Assembly (NCBI GenBank): GCA_035444285.1
Contig: DAOMOK010000005.1
Location: 186,001 to 250,000 of the forward strand
Direction of reading: 5' to 3'
Length of the DNA: 64,000 bases
From: CAADGU01 sp035444285
GTDB lineage: Bacteria > Chloroflexota > Anaerolineae > Promineifilales > Promineifilaceae
The translations under genes and the position numbers were made by a program. The notes under the pieces are model-generated. The model did not search any database, was not told the origin of the DNA, and was given only the letters and a program-made list of their open reading frames with translations. Numbering within the stretch: the first letter of the stretch is position 1; the number at the start of each line of letters is the position of its first letter. Below, piece after piece: positions 55,334 to 63,943 of this stretch.

Positions 55334-56827
55334 ATGAATATCCATGTTATACAGGGCAACATTCAAGACAGTGCGGCCGATACCCTCATCGTCAATTTGT
55401 TTGAGGGCGTGACTACGCCGGCTGGGGCTACCGGGGCTATAGACAGCGCCTTAAATGGCGCAATTAGCGAGTTGATCGCGCATGGCGACCTGACCGGCAA
55501 AGCCGGGCAGATCGGTGTCCTTTATCCTCGCGGAGCTATCATGGCAAAGCGGGTGCTGGTGGTAGGGCTGGGCAAACGGGATGACTTTGATCTGGAAGGC
55601 GTGCGCAAGGCTGCTGCTGCTGGCATTAAACGCGCCCGTGAATTGAAAGCGCGGCAGGTGGCGACGATTGTGCATGGGGCCGGCGTGGCCGGGCTGGATG
55701 TGCTGGCAGCGGCTCAGGCAACGGCCGAAGGTTCGCTGTTAGCTGCGTACCAATATGATGCGCCCAAACAGCGCGAAGAGACGCCCCATGAGATCGAATC
55801 ATTGACGATAGTGGAGTTTGATGGCGGGAAGTTGGCGACAATAGAGCAGGGAGTGGACACGGCCGTTGCCATTTGCGAAGGCGTCACCCTGGCCCGTAAC
55901 CTGGTCAACCTGCCGCCCAATGTCGTCACTCCTACCAAAATGGCCGAAACCGCCCACGTCATCGCCGCCACACACAGCCTGAACATTACCGTTGGCGGGC
56001 GTAAGTGGGCCAGAGAACACAACATGGGCGCATTTCTGGCGGTGGCCCAGGGCGCGGGCGAAAAACCCAAGTTCATTGTCCTGGAACATAACGCCGACCG
56101 CGATGACCTGGATACCATTGTCCTGGTGGGCAAGGGCATTACCTTTGATACCGGCGGCATTTCCATTAAACCGGCGGAGCGCATGGGGGATATGAAATCA
56201 GATATGGGCGGCGCGGCGGCCGTGATGGGCGCCATGAAGGTGATAGGCATGCTCAATTTACCCCTACGTGTCATTGGCATTATGCCTTGCTCCGAAAATA
56301 TGCCGGACGCCAACGCCTACCGCCCATCGGACATCATCACTGCCAGCAATGGCAAAACTATCGAGATCATCAATACCGATGCCGAAGGGCGCATGGTGCT
56401 GGCCGATGGATTGGTTTATGCCGGTCGTTATAACCCCAAAGCGGTGATTGACCTGGCGACGCTGACCGGCGCTTGTGTGGTGGCCTTGGGGGCCGGTGTG
56501 GCGGCAGGCATGTTCAGCACCGATGATGCCTTGCGTGACAAACTGTTGACCGCCAGCGCCGCCACGCATGAGCGTGTCTGGCCTTTGCCCTTGTTCCCGG
56601 AGTATCGTAAGAGCATTGACTCCGATGTGGCGGATGTGTTGAATAGCGGCGGCCGTTTTGGCGGCGTGGGCACAGCTGCCATGTTCCTGAAAGAGTTCAC
56701 AGACTATCCCTGGGTGCATCTGGATATCGCGCCCATGGCGCTGACAGAAAAAGATAACAGCTATATTCCGCGCGGCGGCACCGGTTTTGGTGTGCGCCTG
56801 TTGGTGGAGTTTTTGCGGAATTGGTAA
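55334..56827 (+). CDS. pepA: Leucyl aminopeptidase (M17 family)
   Basis: 497 residues from ATG 55334 with an AGGAG ribosome-binding site; the open frame continues upstream but without protein-like sequence. The catalytic domain has VGKGITFDTGGISIKP (metal-binding Lys and Asp), the M17 signature NTDAEGRMVLADGL, and DIAPMALTEKDN near the end. The first 160 residues are the N-terminal macro-like domain (DTLIVNLFEG...GAIDSALNG). It removes N-terminal Leu and other residues from peptides in the cytoplasm as a two-metal hexamer. It is monocistronic by position. Confidence 0.94.
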   Translation: MNIHVIQGNIQDSAADTLIVNLFEGVTTPAGATGAIDSALNGAISELIAHGDLTGKAGQIGVLYPRGAIMAKRVLVVGLGKRDDFDLEGVRKAAAAGIKRARELKARQVATIVHGAGVAGLDVLAAAQATAEGSLLAAYQYDAPKQREETPHEIESLTIVEFDGGKLATIEQGVDTAVAICEGVTLARNLVNLPPNVVTPTKMAETAHVIAATHSLNITVGGRKWAREHNMGAFLAVAQGAGEKPKFIVLEHNADRDDLDTIVLVGKGITFDTGGISIKPAERMGDMKSDMGGAAAVMGAMKVIGMLNLPLRVIGIMPCSENMPDANAYRPSDIITASNGKTIEIINTDAEGRMVLADGLVYAGRYNPKAVIDLATLTGACVVALGAGVAAGMFSTDDALRDKLLTASAATHERVWPLPLFPEYRKSIDSDVADVLNSGGRFGGVGTAAMFLKEFTDYPWVHLDIAPMALTEKDNSYIPRGGTGFGVRLLVEFLRNW

Positions 56828-56830
56828 AGT

Positions 56831-56893
56831 AGTGTCAGGCACAGGGCAAAATCATCTGGATAGATCAATATCTGATGCTCTGTGCCTGGCACT
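56831..56893. repeat. AGTGTCAGGCACAGGGC inverted repeat, family I
   Basis: AGTGTCAGGCACAG and CTGTGCCTGGCACT arms. The -35 of the next promoter begins at its right edge. Confidence 0.85.
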
Positions 56894-56922
56894 TGCTCAT
56901 TAGCAACCCACCCCTCTATAAT
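56893..56922 (+). promoter_or_regulatory. Sigma-70-like promoter for the GCS2-family gene
   Basis: -35 TTGCTC at 56893-56898, 18-nt spacer, -10 TATAAT at 56917-56922; the gene starts about 50 nt later after an AAGGAG ribosome-binding site. Confidence 0.6.
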
Positions 56923-56975
56923 TTCCTCAACATTCGTCATCCCATTCAAATCATTGTTTTTATAAGGAGCAAATC

Positions 56976-58133
56976 ATGGCTGTACCTACCCCCCCATTAA
57001 CGCTTGGTGTTGAGGAAGAGTACCAGATTATTGATCCGCAAACGCGCAATTTACAGGCATATATTTCGGAATTTTTGTCACAGGATCAGGGACGGCCGTA
57101 TAAACTAGACCTGAAACCAGAGTTGATGCAGTCACAGGTGGAGGTGGGCAGCCATGTGTGCCGCAATGTCAAAGAGGTGCGCCATGAATTAGTCCGGCTG
57201 CGCCGCGAAGTGATTCGCATGGCCGATGAAAATGGCCTGAAAATTGCGGCGGCTTCCACCCACCCCTTTGCCCGATGGGAAGAGCAGGCCATTACCGAAG
57301 GGGTGCGTTACCGGGAATTGATGGACGATATGCAAGGGGTAGCCCGCCAGCTTCTCATTTTTGGGATGCACGTGCATGTGGGTTTTGGCGGCGATATGGA
57401 ATCGAAGAACTTGATGATTGAGATGATGAATCAGGCGCGCTACTTCATCCCCCATTTGCTGGCGCTGTCTACCAGTTCACCGTTCTGGCACGGCCGTGAC
57501 ACCGGCCTGAAATCGTACCGCAGCGTCATCTTTGAGGCGCTGCCCCGTACCGGCATCCCCCACAGCTTTGACTCCTGGGGTGAATATAAAAGCTATGAGC
57601 GCACCCTGGAAATGGTCGGCGCATTTGGCAAACAAGATAAACGGGCCAAGATCTGGTGGGATATTCGGCCGCACCCCATTTTTGACACGCTGGAATTCCG
57701 CATCACCGATATTTGTACCCGCATCGAAGAGGCCGTTTGTATTGCCGCTCTTTTCCAGGCCATTTGCGCCAAACTGCTGAAACTGCGCCAGCAAAACCTA
57801 TCCTGGCGGCATTACCGGCACATGCACATCACCGAAAATAAGTGGCGCGCCGTGCGTTATGGCGTTCACGGCGAATTGATTGATTTTGGTCGGGAAAAAT
57901 CGGTGCCTTTCCACTTCTTGATGGAGGAACTGCTGGAACTGCTGGATGATGTGGTGGATGACCTGGGCAGCCGCCAGGAGGTGGAGTACGTGCGCACCAT
58001 TCTCAAAAATGGAACCAGCGCCGACCGCCAGACGGCGTGTTACAAGAAACATGGCGGCGATGAGAACAACGAAGAAGCATTGCGAGCCGTCGTAGATCAA
58101 TTGGTCGCGGAAACGAGAGAGGGGATAGATTAA
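56976..58133 (+). CDS. GCS2-family carboxylate-amine ligase (YbdK type)
   Basis: 385 residues. The start LTLGVEEEYQIIDPQT is diagnostic for the glutamate-cysteine ligase family 2. Other blocks are ELMQSQVEVGSHVC, HVHVGFGGDMESKN and ENKWRAVRYGVHGELIDFG, which line the ATP and amino acid sites. In this family the products range from gamma-glutamylcysteine to unknown amides, so the substrate is open. It should be a cytoplasmic ATP-dependent ligase. Together with the thioredoxin-like gene it hints at thiol metabolism in this organism, but no operon link exists. Confidence 0.9.
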   Translation: MAVPTPPLTLGVEEEYQIIDPQTRNLQAYISEFLSQDQGRPYKLDLKPELMQSQVEVGSHVCRNVKEVRHELVRLRREVIRMADENGLKIAAASTHPFARWEEQAITEGVRYRELMDDMQGVARQLLIFGMHVHVGFGGDMESKNLMIEMMNQARYFIPHLLALSTSSPFWHGRDTGLKSYRSVIFEALPRTGIPHSFDSWGEYKSYERTLEMVGAFGKQDKRAKIWWDIRPHPIFDTLEFRITDICTRIEEAVCIAALFQAICAKLLKLRQQNLSWRHYRHMHITENKWRAVRYGVHGELIDFGREKSVPFHFLMEELLELLDDVVDDLGSRQEVEYVRTILKNGTSADRQTACYKKHGGDENNEEALRAVVDQLVAETREGID

Positions 58134-58190
58134 GATGCGTGATGCGTGCCCGGTGACAAGCCGCCACGCATTATGCATCACGCATCACGG
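58133..58190. repeat. Hairpin repeat (GATGCGTGATGCGTG type) between convergent genes
   Basis: GATGCGTGATGCGTG at the left and CACGCATTATGCATCACGC at the right. It overlaps the start of the 3' end of the class V aminotransferase gene. Confidence 0.85.
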
Positions 58191-59343
58191 CCGTCAGCCC
58201 CGCCAGTAATGCATCCATATCAGCCAGGGTGTTGTAACCTTGCACAGAAACGCGGACGAAATGACGGCGAACCCGAAGCGGTTTCGGACCGTGCCACTCC
58301 GTAATGGGTATCTCCACTTTGAACTCTTGCAGGAGGCGTTGTTTAAGTTGGAGTGCGTCTACCGGGGGTAAGGCGGCAATCGCCATCTGGCAGTAGTCGG
58401 CATGGCTGCGGTACATGGGTTGTAGACCGGTGAGGGTGTGGATGCGACCGAGGGTTTGACGCAGTAGATCGTGGCATTGTTGGCGCACGGCCGTCCAGTT
58501 GTGTTCGGCCTGAAATTGGATGGCAGCGGGCACGGACAGATAAGCGGCCGGGTCCATCGTGCCCAGCCATTGCAGGTAATCCACAAAATCAGAGCCAAAA
58601 GTCAATGTGCGTGATTCGCCCCAGCCCCAACCCACTACTAACGGCTCGATCAGATGCTGTACCTCCGGACGGGCGTACAAAAAGGCTGAACCTTTGGGCG
58701 CACACAGCCATTTGTGGCAGTTGCCGGTGTAAAAGTCGGCGCCAATGGCGGCCATGTCCAGGGGAATTTGCCCTGGCGCGTGCGCCCCGTCCACAACCGT
58801 CAGGATGCCTTCGGCGCGAGCGCGGGCACAGATGGCGGCAATGGGGAAGGTCACGGCCGTAGCCGACGTGATGTGGCTGACAAAAATAACCCGCGTCCGC
58901 GCCGTCACCCCTTGCCACAGTTCCGCCACGATTTCTTCTTCTGTACCCGTTGGCAGGCTGATGGGCTGGTTGACATAACGAAAGCCTTGTTTCTGACTGA
59001 GAAAGCGCCAGATATTGTCACACGCGCCATATTCGTGGTCTGTCGCCAGCACTTCATCACCTGCGCCAAGCGCCAACGAACGCGCCACCACATTGACGCC
59101 AAAGGTAGCATTGGGCACAAACACAAGATCGTCCGCCTGGGAATTGACATAATCACCAAGCGCCTGTCGCGCCGCCGCCAGATGGTCGCCCAAATCGGCG
59201 GCGATAAACTGTACCGGCTGCCACTCTAGCCGCCGCTGCCACTCTTGATATACAGCAAACACCGGAGACGGCGTGGCCCCAAACGAACCATGATTGAGAA
59301 AATGCACGGTGGGGTCGAGGAGGAAGAGGTCTTTGAGGTTCAT
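58171..59343 (-). CDS. Class V aminotransferase (isopenicillin-N epimerase-like)
   Basis: 390 residues. Start FLNHGSFGATPSPVFA is typical of the epimerase/selenocysteine-lyase-like group. The PLP-binding lysine lies in DFYTGNCHKWLCAPKGSAFL (Lys of HKW), preceded by VVDGAHAPGQIPLDM, whose Asp contacts the pyridine. It should be a PLP enzyme acting on an amino acid, perhaps as an epimerase, lyase or desulfurase; the missing active-site Cys loop makes a typical cysteine desulfurase unlikely. It stands alone, between repeats. Confidence 0.85.
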   Translation of the reverse strand: MNLKDLFLLDPTVHFLNHGSFGATPSPVFAVYQEWQRRLEWQPVQFIAADLGDHLAAARQALGDYVNSQADDLVFVPNATFGVNVVARSLALGAGDEVLATDHEYGACDNIWRFLSQKQGFRYVNQPISLPTGTEEEIVAELWQGVTARTRVIFVSHITSATAVTFPIAAICARARAEGILTVVDGAHAPGQIPLDMAAIGADFYTGNCHKWLCAPKGSAFLYARPEVQHLIEPLVVGWGWGESRTLTFGSDFVDYLQWLGTMDPAAYLSVPAAIQFQAEHNWTAVRQQCHDLLRQTLGRIHTLTGLQPMYRSHADYCQMAIAALPPVDALQLKQRLLQEFKVEIPITEWHGPKPLRVRRHFVRVSVQGYNTLADMDALLAGLTAVMRDA

Positions 59344-59352
59344 GCGATTCCT

Positions 59353-59412
59353 TTATTGAGACGTGATGCGTGAGATGTGATGCGTGAGACCTGCCCGGTC
59401 ACGTCTCACGCA
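59353..59412. repeat. Hairpin repeat (GAGACGTGATGCGTGAGATG type)
   Basis: GTGATGCGTGAGATGTGATG arm faces CACGTCTCACGCAT arm in the gap between the aminotransferase and the FG-GAP lipoprotein. Confidence 0.8.
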
Positions 59413-59413
59413 T

Positions 59414-60739
59414 TTATGGCTGCCAGATGCGCAACACATGGTCGGCGCGCCCCAGGCCAACGGCCGTCTCCCCCGTGCCCATGGTGACGCCGGCCAGATT
59501 GCTTGCCAATTCGCCACCGATGTCCAGGTGGTACACGGCCGTCGCCCCGTCATCTGTTCTTTGTATGCCGCCCAATCGGGTAAAGTCAGCGGTGGGAATG
59601 AGCAGTTCGACACGGCCGTTGCCATCAAAATCCCCCACCATGGCCATATCCAGATTACGCGAGCCGATAACATGAGAGGTGTAGCCGGGCAATTCAGCCA
59701 CCAGTTGCAGTTCACTGCCCTGCCATTGGTAGAACTCCACGATGCTTTCCAGATGGGGAGTGCGCACGGCTGTCAGTTCCATCTCTCCGTTTGGGCCAAG
59801 CGGGGCAATGGCGATCTGGTGCCGCCAGCGGTTGCCCTGCCCGATGGACAGGCTGGTTGCCAACTGCCTCCCATCTTCAGCAAATAAGGCATACTGTGCC
59901 CCCTGGTCGGCATCCGCCAGGGTGAGCAAGAGTTCCCGCTGCCCATCGCCGTTCCAATCAGCCCACAACGGCATGATCCCCTCGGCCACCTGTGGTTCAG
60001 GGGTATTAAAGTGGGCAAGGACCTTAATTTCCGGGTCGGTCTGGATGAGGGCAAACCCACTGGCTTCGATGGCGTCGCCCAATACGCCGTGTGCGTAACG
60101 GTCGGTGGGGTCGGTGAGCAGCAGCAAACGGCCGTGCCCATCAAACAATATACGCGCATCGGGTAATGCCATCACCGGGGGTTGACCGATGATTTCACCG
60201 GCGTTGACCAATGTCAGTTCACCGGATTGATTAGCGTGGGCGATGTGCCCGGCGTTGTTGTAAATGACCGGGGCGCTGCCATTCGGGTCGGCGGAGGGGG
60301 GATTGAGGAAAAGCGCCTGCCCCTGCACCGGGTCAACGGTCAGCACCGGGGCGATGTGCGGCGTCAGGTCGTTACTGGTTATGGGCGTCACTTCGCCTTC
60401 GTCTATCAGGAATGCCTGGGTACGGCCGTCCGTCAGCACCACCCCCCACAGCACCCCTTTCGCCAGGGGCACGGCCGTCACCCACTGTGGCGTCCCTTCT
60501 AAGGGGATGTCAATGGGCGTGAGCGTGGGCACATTGCCCTGTCCGGCTACCACCCGGTTGCCGTCGGCGCGCTGGTAGGTGTAACCATACGGCCGTGCCA
60601 GCGCCGATTCCTGGGGGATGACGATTTCGGCTGTGGGCAATGGTTGGGCAGAGGGGATGAGAGTGGGTACGGCCGTTGTATTCCGGCTACAACCTATCAG
60701 GGCAGCAAAGATAATGATCCATAGCGCGTGTCTATTCAT
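59414..60739 (-). CDS. FG-GAP/VCBS-like lipoprotein
   Basis: 441 residues from ATG 60739, which gives a short lipoprotein signal: MNRHALWIIIFAALIGCS, with Cys as anchor. The N-terminal part is a linker; then VCBS-like strands follow, with DWNGDGQRELLLTLAD and DFDGNGRVELLIPTAD as calcium-loop-like cores and several unmarked blades. It is likely a periplasm- or surface-facing beta propeller. The last 8 nt of the Fic gene overlap its start, so the two are probably co-transcribed. This link between a Fic enzyme and a propeller lipoprotein is unexpected and may be coincidence of operon structure. Confidence 0.8.
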   Translation of the reverse strand: MNRHALWIIIFAALIGCSRNTTAVPTLIPSAQPLPTAEIVIPQESALARPYGYTYQRADGNRVVAGQGNVPTLTPIDIPLEGTPQWVTAVPLAKGVLWGVVLTDGRTQAFLIDEGEVTPITSNDLTPHIAPVLTVDPVQGQALFLNPPSADPNGSAPVIYNNAGHIAHANQSGELTLVNAGEIIGQPPVMALPDARILFDGHGRLLLLTDPTDRYAHGVLGDAIEASGFALIQTDPEIKVLAHFNTPEPQVAEGIMPLWADWNGDGQRELLLTLADADQGAQYALFAEDGRQLATSLSIGQGNRWRHQIAIAPLGPNGEMELTAVRTPHLESIVEFYQWQGSELQLVAELPGYTSHVIGSRNLDMAMVGDFDGNGRVELLIPTADFTRLGGIQRTDDGATAVYHLDIGGELASNLAGVTMGTGETAVGLGRADHVLRIWQP

Positions 60740-61913
60740 GTGTGCTGGGGGTGGGCGTAAATAAGGTTGTTTCAATGGCTGCCATAATTTGGCCAGCCCG
60801 ATATACTCGATTGCGGGACTGTCCGGTTATTTCCTGTACAATTCGCGCTTCTTCTAGCTGATTTACATAACGCTGTGCAGTTGGATAGTTAATCTGTATC
60901 GCCTCGCTAATCTGCGAAATTGTGAAGATAGGCTGCACAAAGAGCGTATCTATTACCTGCAACAGGCGCGCAGCCGCGCGAGCCGTTTGGAACTGCTCAC
61001 GATAAGTATCCCGCAAGGCTTGTAAATGACGGATCCGACGAATACTGTCATGTGCCTGCGTGTAAACACCTCGCAAGAAGTAGAGCAGCCACGATTCCCA
61101 ATCGCCACGTTGGCTGATGGCTAACAGATGCTCATAATAGGCCTGACGGTGTTCTTCAAAGAAGGCACTGAGATAAAGCATTGGCTGTGGCAACAGATCC
61201 CAATCGGCCAATAACAGGCTCATGAGTAGACGCCCGACACGGCCGTTGCCATCCAAAAACGGGTGAATAGCCTCAAATTGATAATGTACCAGGCCCAATT
61301 TGACCAAAGGTGGCAGATTATCAGTAGCATGAATAAAGGTTTCCAAATCATGCAGGGCCAGATGCATCTGTTCCACCGGAGGCGGGATGTAAGTTGCGGT
61401 CTCCAATGTACTTCCTGGCGGCCCGATCCAGTTTTGACTGCGCCTGAATTCACCGGGCGTCCACTGTTCACCGCGCACACCCGTCATCAGGCGTTCATGC
61501 AATTCCCGCATCAGTCGCAGGCTGACCGGTAAGGTCGCCAGACGCTCCAGGCCATATGCCAATGTTTGTACATAATTGCGTACTTCTTGCACATCTGCGG
61601 GAAATTCAAAAAGAGAAAGCTGTACAGCTTCATAGGCATACAGATCGGTCAGTGAAGCACGTGTGCCTTCAATGCGAGAAGATAACACGGCCTCCCGTCG
61701 CATGAAGGGCTGGATAAGGAGGTGCGGGTCAGGAAGAGCGTTGCTAAGCCCGGCCAGTTCGCCTAATGACCGATCGGCTGCCGAAAGGGTGGTGATCAAC
61801 TTGGCTGACCAGGAAAGCGTTGGTGGTAAGGGAGCAGGAACAAATGCCCAATATCCGGAGGGATGGTGAATAACATAACCAGGGGCGTTGTCTTGAAAAT
61901 CTTCAGGTTTCAT
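60732..61913 (-). CDS. Fic domain protein with N-terminal inhibitory motif and winged helix
   Basis: 393 residues from ATG 61913 (a GTG five codons upstream is possible). The Fic motif is IHPFLDGNGRVGRL, matching HPFxxGNGRxGR fully. An N-terminal SRIEGTRAS fits the (S/T)xxxE(G/N) autoinhibitory helix of class II Fic proteins. The C-terminal 60 residues look like a winged helix: TISQISEAIQINYPTAQRYVNQLEEARIV. It should transfer AMP, or another nucleotide part, to a Ser/Thr/Tyr of a target protein, and could bind DNA. A perfect inverted repeat at 61933-61957 lies right before the gene. Confidence 0.9.
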   Translation of the reverse strand: MKPEDFQDNAPGYVIHHPSGYWAFVPAPLPPTLSWSAKLITTLSAADRSLGELAGLSNALPDPHLLIQPFMRREAVLSSRIEGTRASLTDLYAYEAVQLSLFEFPADVQEVRNYVQTLAYGLERLATLPVSLRLMRELHERLMTGVRGEQWTPGEFRRSQNWIGPPGSTLETATYIPPPVEQMHLALHDLETFIHATDNLPPLVKLGLVHYQFEAIHPFLDGNGRVGRLLMSLLLADWDLLPQPMLYLSAFFEEHRQAYYEHLLAISQRGDWESWLLYFLRGVYTQAHDSIRRIRHLQALRDTYREQFQTARAAARLLQVIDTLFVQPIFTISQISEAIQINYPTAQRYVNQLEEARIVQEITGQSRNRVYRAGQIMAAIETTLFTPTPSTHE

Positions 61914-61932
61914 CACTCTTACTATCACAAAC

Positions 61933-61957
61933 GATAATAAGACATTGCCTTATTATC
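61933..61957 (-). promoter_or_regulatory. Palindromic operator candidate upstream of fic
   Basis: GATAATAAG and CTTATTATC are perfect inverse copies, 9 bp each, with a 7-nt spacer. A third half-like ATGATAA lies near 61972. It is within 20-45 nt of the Fic start. The winged helix of Fic itself makes auto-regulation plausible but not shown. Confidence 0.55.
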
Positions 61958-62194
61958 ATTTTTCTGTGCAAATGATAACAAGACTGGTTGGTTGTGTCCA
62001 AAATCGTCGATGCAGATGAAGATGTGCTATTTGTGTTGCTGACTTGGTGTCTGTTTTCAACCGCCGGTGACACTTGTTTCCTATCAACTTGCTTAGGATT
62101 ATCCGTAAAAGACAGAAAGATTGCCAGAATTGTGGACAATCATTTGAATCGTAACGGCATCAGTTAAATTGACATAAACAAGGATCGGGAATAA

Positions 62195-62464
62195 ATGAAA
62201 CGGAAAATAGAGACGTGGTGGCAAACGGTGTGGACACAACAAGGAATGTGGCTGGCAGCCATTTTCCTGGCCTCTTTTTTGGGCACGGCCGTCAGCGGCG
62301 CTATCCTAAAGTTGGGTATGGTGTATTATGGGGAATTGGGTCTGGCGGCGCGACTGGCTGTCAGTCTGGCGGCCACGGCGGTTTATGCCCTGGTGGTAGT
62401 CGCCGTCTTTTACGCCTTCTTTCCGGAGACAAAAACTGCCTTGCAGCGCATCTGGCGCAAATAG
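62195..62464 (+). CDS. Small membrane protein, two predicted spans
   Basis: 89 residues. A basic/aromatic start (MKRKIETWWQTVWTQQ) is followed by two hydrophobic stretches, WLAAIFLASFLGTAVSGAIL and LAVSLAATAVYALVVVAVFYAFF, and a basic end (TALQRIWRK). Both termini should face the cytoplasm. I do not recognise a family. It follows an A/T-rich gap and is followed by a GGACGCAAAG-type repeat. It may be a structural or regulatory membrane peptide. Confidence 0.6.
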   Translation: MKRKIETWWQTVWTQQGMWLAAIFLASFLGTAVSGAILKLGMVYYGELGLAARLAVSLAATAVYALVVVAVFYAFFPETKTALQRIWRK

Positions 62465-62536
62465 GTCCGCGAAGGACGCAAAGAAACGCAAAGGGTCAAA
62501 CGCACAAAAATTCGCGCAATGGGGGTAATTCGTGAC

Positions 62537-62563
62537 AAAAAAAGCCGGGCAGATGCCCGGCTT
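62537..62563 (-). terminator. Intrinsic terminator downstream of the GlsB-like gene
   Basis: On the - strand AAGCCGGGCA and TGCCCGGCTT form a stem with a 2-4 nt loop followed by seven U, 19 nt after the gene's stop. Confidence 0.88.
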
Positions 62564-62581
62564 CTTCATTTACCCATCAGG

Positions 62582-62848
62582 TCATTTGGCCATAGCCCGC
62601 TGTACCAGGCCCACCACAAAGAGCAGGATGACCGCGCCTAAGATGGCCACCACCAGGCTGTACAGGTTCAACCCGGTGGCGCCGGCGGCGCCAAACAGAT
62701 TCATTACCCAGCCGCCGATAACGGCGCCGACAATACCCACCACAATGTTGGCGATAGCCCCCATTTGGGCATTCTTCTTCATGATCATGCTGGCAATCCA
62801 GCCGGCCAATGCACCCAAAATAACCCATACCAAGAGATTGACTAACAT
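62582..62848 (-). CDS. GlsB/YeaQ/YmgE family stress-response membrane protein
   Basis: 88 residues with three membrane segments: LLVWVILGALAGWIASMIM, IANIVVGIVGAVIGGWVMNL and LVVAILGAVILLFVVGLV. The glycine pattern and the short loop KKNAQMG are typical of the transglycosylase-associated protein family. It is an inner-membrane protein of unclear biochemical role, often raised by general stress. It has its own intrinsic terminator. The gene is preceded by an AGGAGAACA ribosome-binding site. Confidence 0.9.
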   Translation of the reverse strand: MLVNLLVWVILGALAGWIASMIMKKNAQMGAIANIVVGIVGAVIGGWVMNLFGAAGATGLNLYSLVVAILGAVILLFVVGLVQRAMAK

Positions 62849-62960
62849 GTTTGTTCTCCTTTTTTAATCAGTTATGCTGGGATGTGAGAGACGATGTTTG
62901 CTGAAAAAGTAAATCTATGAGTTAAAACAGTGGAACGGCCGTAAAGTTGCGCACTTGTTC

Positions 62961-62993
62961 AGACCCTAAGGGTTTCAAAAGCCCTTAGGGTCT
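62961..62993. repeat. Palindromic repeat, family B
   Basis: AGACCCTAAGGGTTT and GCCCTTAGGGTCT arms in the gap between the LppX-like lipoprotein and the GlsB-like gene. Confidence 0.88.
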
Positions 62994-62997
62994 TTCG

Positions 62998-63729
62998 CTA
63001 TTCGATTGGCGGTTGAATCTCCACTACTTCGCCGTAATTAGCAAAATCTACCTGCCAGATACTAGGCTCACCCGGTTCCGGCTCCGTCACCACCACCCGC
63101 ACCAGTTCAAACGTTTCCGGGGCAATCCACATCTGCACCGTCACCGCCTGCGGACCAATCAGCGTACCGCTCATCGTATACAGCCGCTCTCCGGCTACGT
63201 CGCCCGTCAGGTAATAGAGCAGTTGGTCAGGACCGCCGTTCCCCTTCAAATTCTGTGGTTCACCCAGTTGCAGGTTGCTCACGTCATTGGTCAAGATGGT
63301 GGGTAGGCCAACAGAGGCATCAAAAAGCACCGCCGGGTTAAAACCCCAATTGGGCGGCAGTTCTTCCCATTCCCCCGTGGCCACATTTGTTTGCCACTGC
63401 GTTTCGGCAATACTGATCACGTTCACATCGGTAATGAGGCCGGGGCCAATGACGCGCACAGTTGCCAACGCTTTGTCTGGGGCCACATACGCGCCTGTGG
63501 CCCGGCGAAAGGAGAGGATATTGTCCGGGTCCAGGTAGGCAGGCGCACCCTCGCGGCTGATGTCAAAACGAAAGCCGGGCAGCGTGTTCATGCGGTCGGC
63601 GGCGTTCTGCACAATCTCAGCCGGCGGCAGTTCCGGCAACTCGGTGGAACGACAGGCGGTGAGGAGGAGGACGGCCGTGATCAACCAAAAAAACCCGTAA
63701 CCCGTCATCCGTAAACCGTTAACCGTCAT
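62998..63729 (-). CDS. LppX/LprAFG-like lipoprotein
   Basis: 243 residues from ATG 63729 (another at 63708). The signal is WLITAVLLLTAC with Cys as anchor. The rest fits a lipid-binding LppX_LprAFG fold: PPAEIVQNAADRMNTLPGFRFDISREG, AYVAPDKALATVRV, RLYTMSGTLIGPQAVTVQMWIAPETFELVRVVV. Family members carry lipids or lipoglycans across the envelope. The residues before the signal, VNGLRMTGYG, are read from a GTTTACGGATGACGG repeat, so the start is uncertain. Start codon or leader may have been altered by that repeat. Confidence 0.8.
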   Translation of the reverse strand: MTVNGLRMTGYGFFWLITAVLLLTACRSTELPELPPAEIVQNAADRMNTLPGFRFDISREGAPAYLDPDNILSFRRATGAYVAPDKALATVRVIGPGLITDVNVISIAETQWQTNVATGEWEELPPNWGFNPAVLFDASVGLPTILTNDVSNLQLGEPQNLKGNGGPDQLLYYLTGDVAGERLYTMSGTLIGPQAVTVQMWIAPETFELVRVVVTEPEPGEPSIWQVDFANYGEVVEIQPPIE

Positions 63730-63826
63730 GCGGCAAAGCTTACCCAGGCATAGGAAATTTGTCCACATGGTAGCTATGCCCTATTGGGAAAGGAGACGGC
63801 CGTTCATACAATGCTCCACAAAGGAC

Positions 63827-63907
63827 GCGGAGGGGTAAAGCAGTCAGGATGATATTGGTGGCAACCCTACAAACGATTACCTGACTGCCTCGCCCCAACA
63901 CCTCCGC
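63827..63907. repeat. GCGGAGGGGTAAAGCAGTCAGG inverted repeat arms
   Basis: GCGGAGG and CCTCCGC outside, GCAGTCAGG and CCTGACTGC inside, form an imperfect long stem with a 30-nt loop between divergent genes. Confidence 0.75.
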
Positions 63908-63943
63908 GCCCCTGCGTTAATTTCTTGAAGGAGCAGAACAAAT

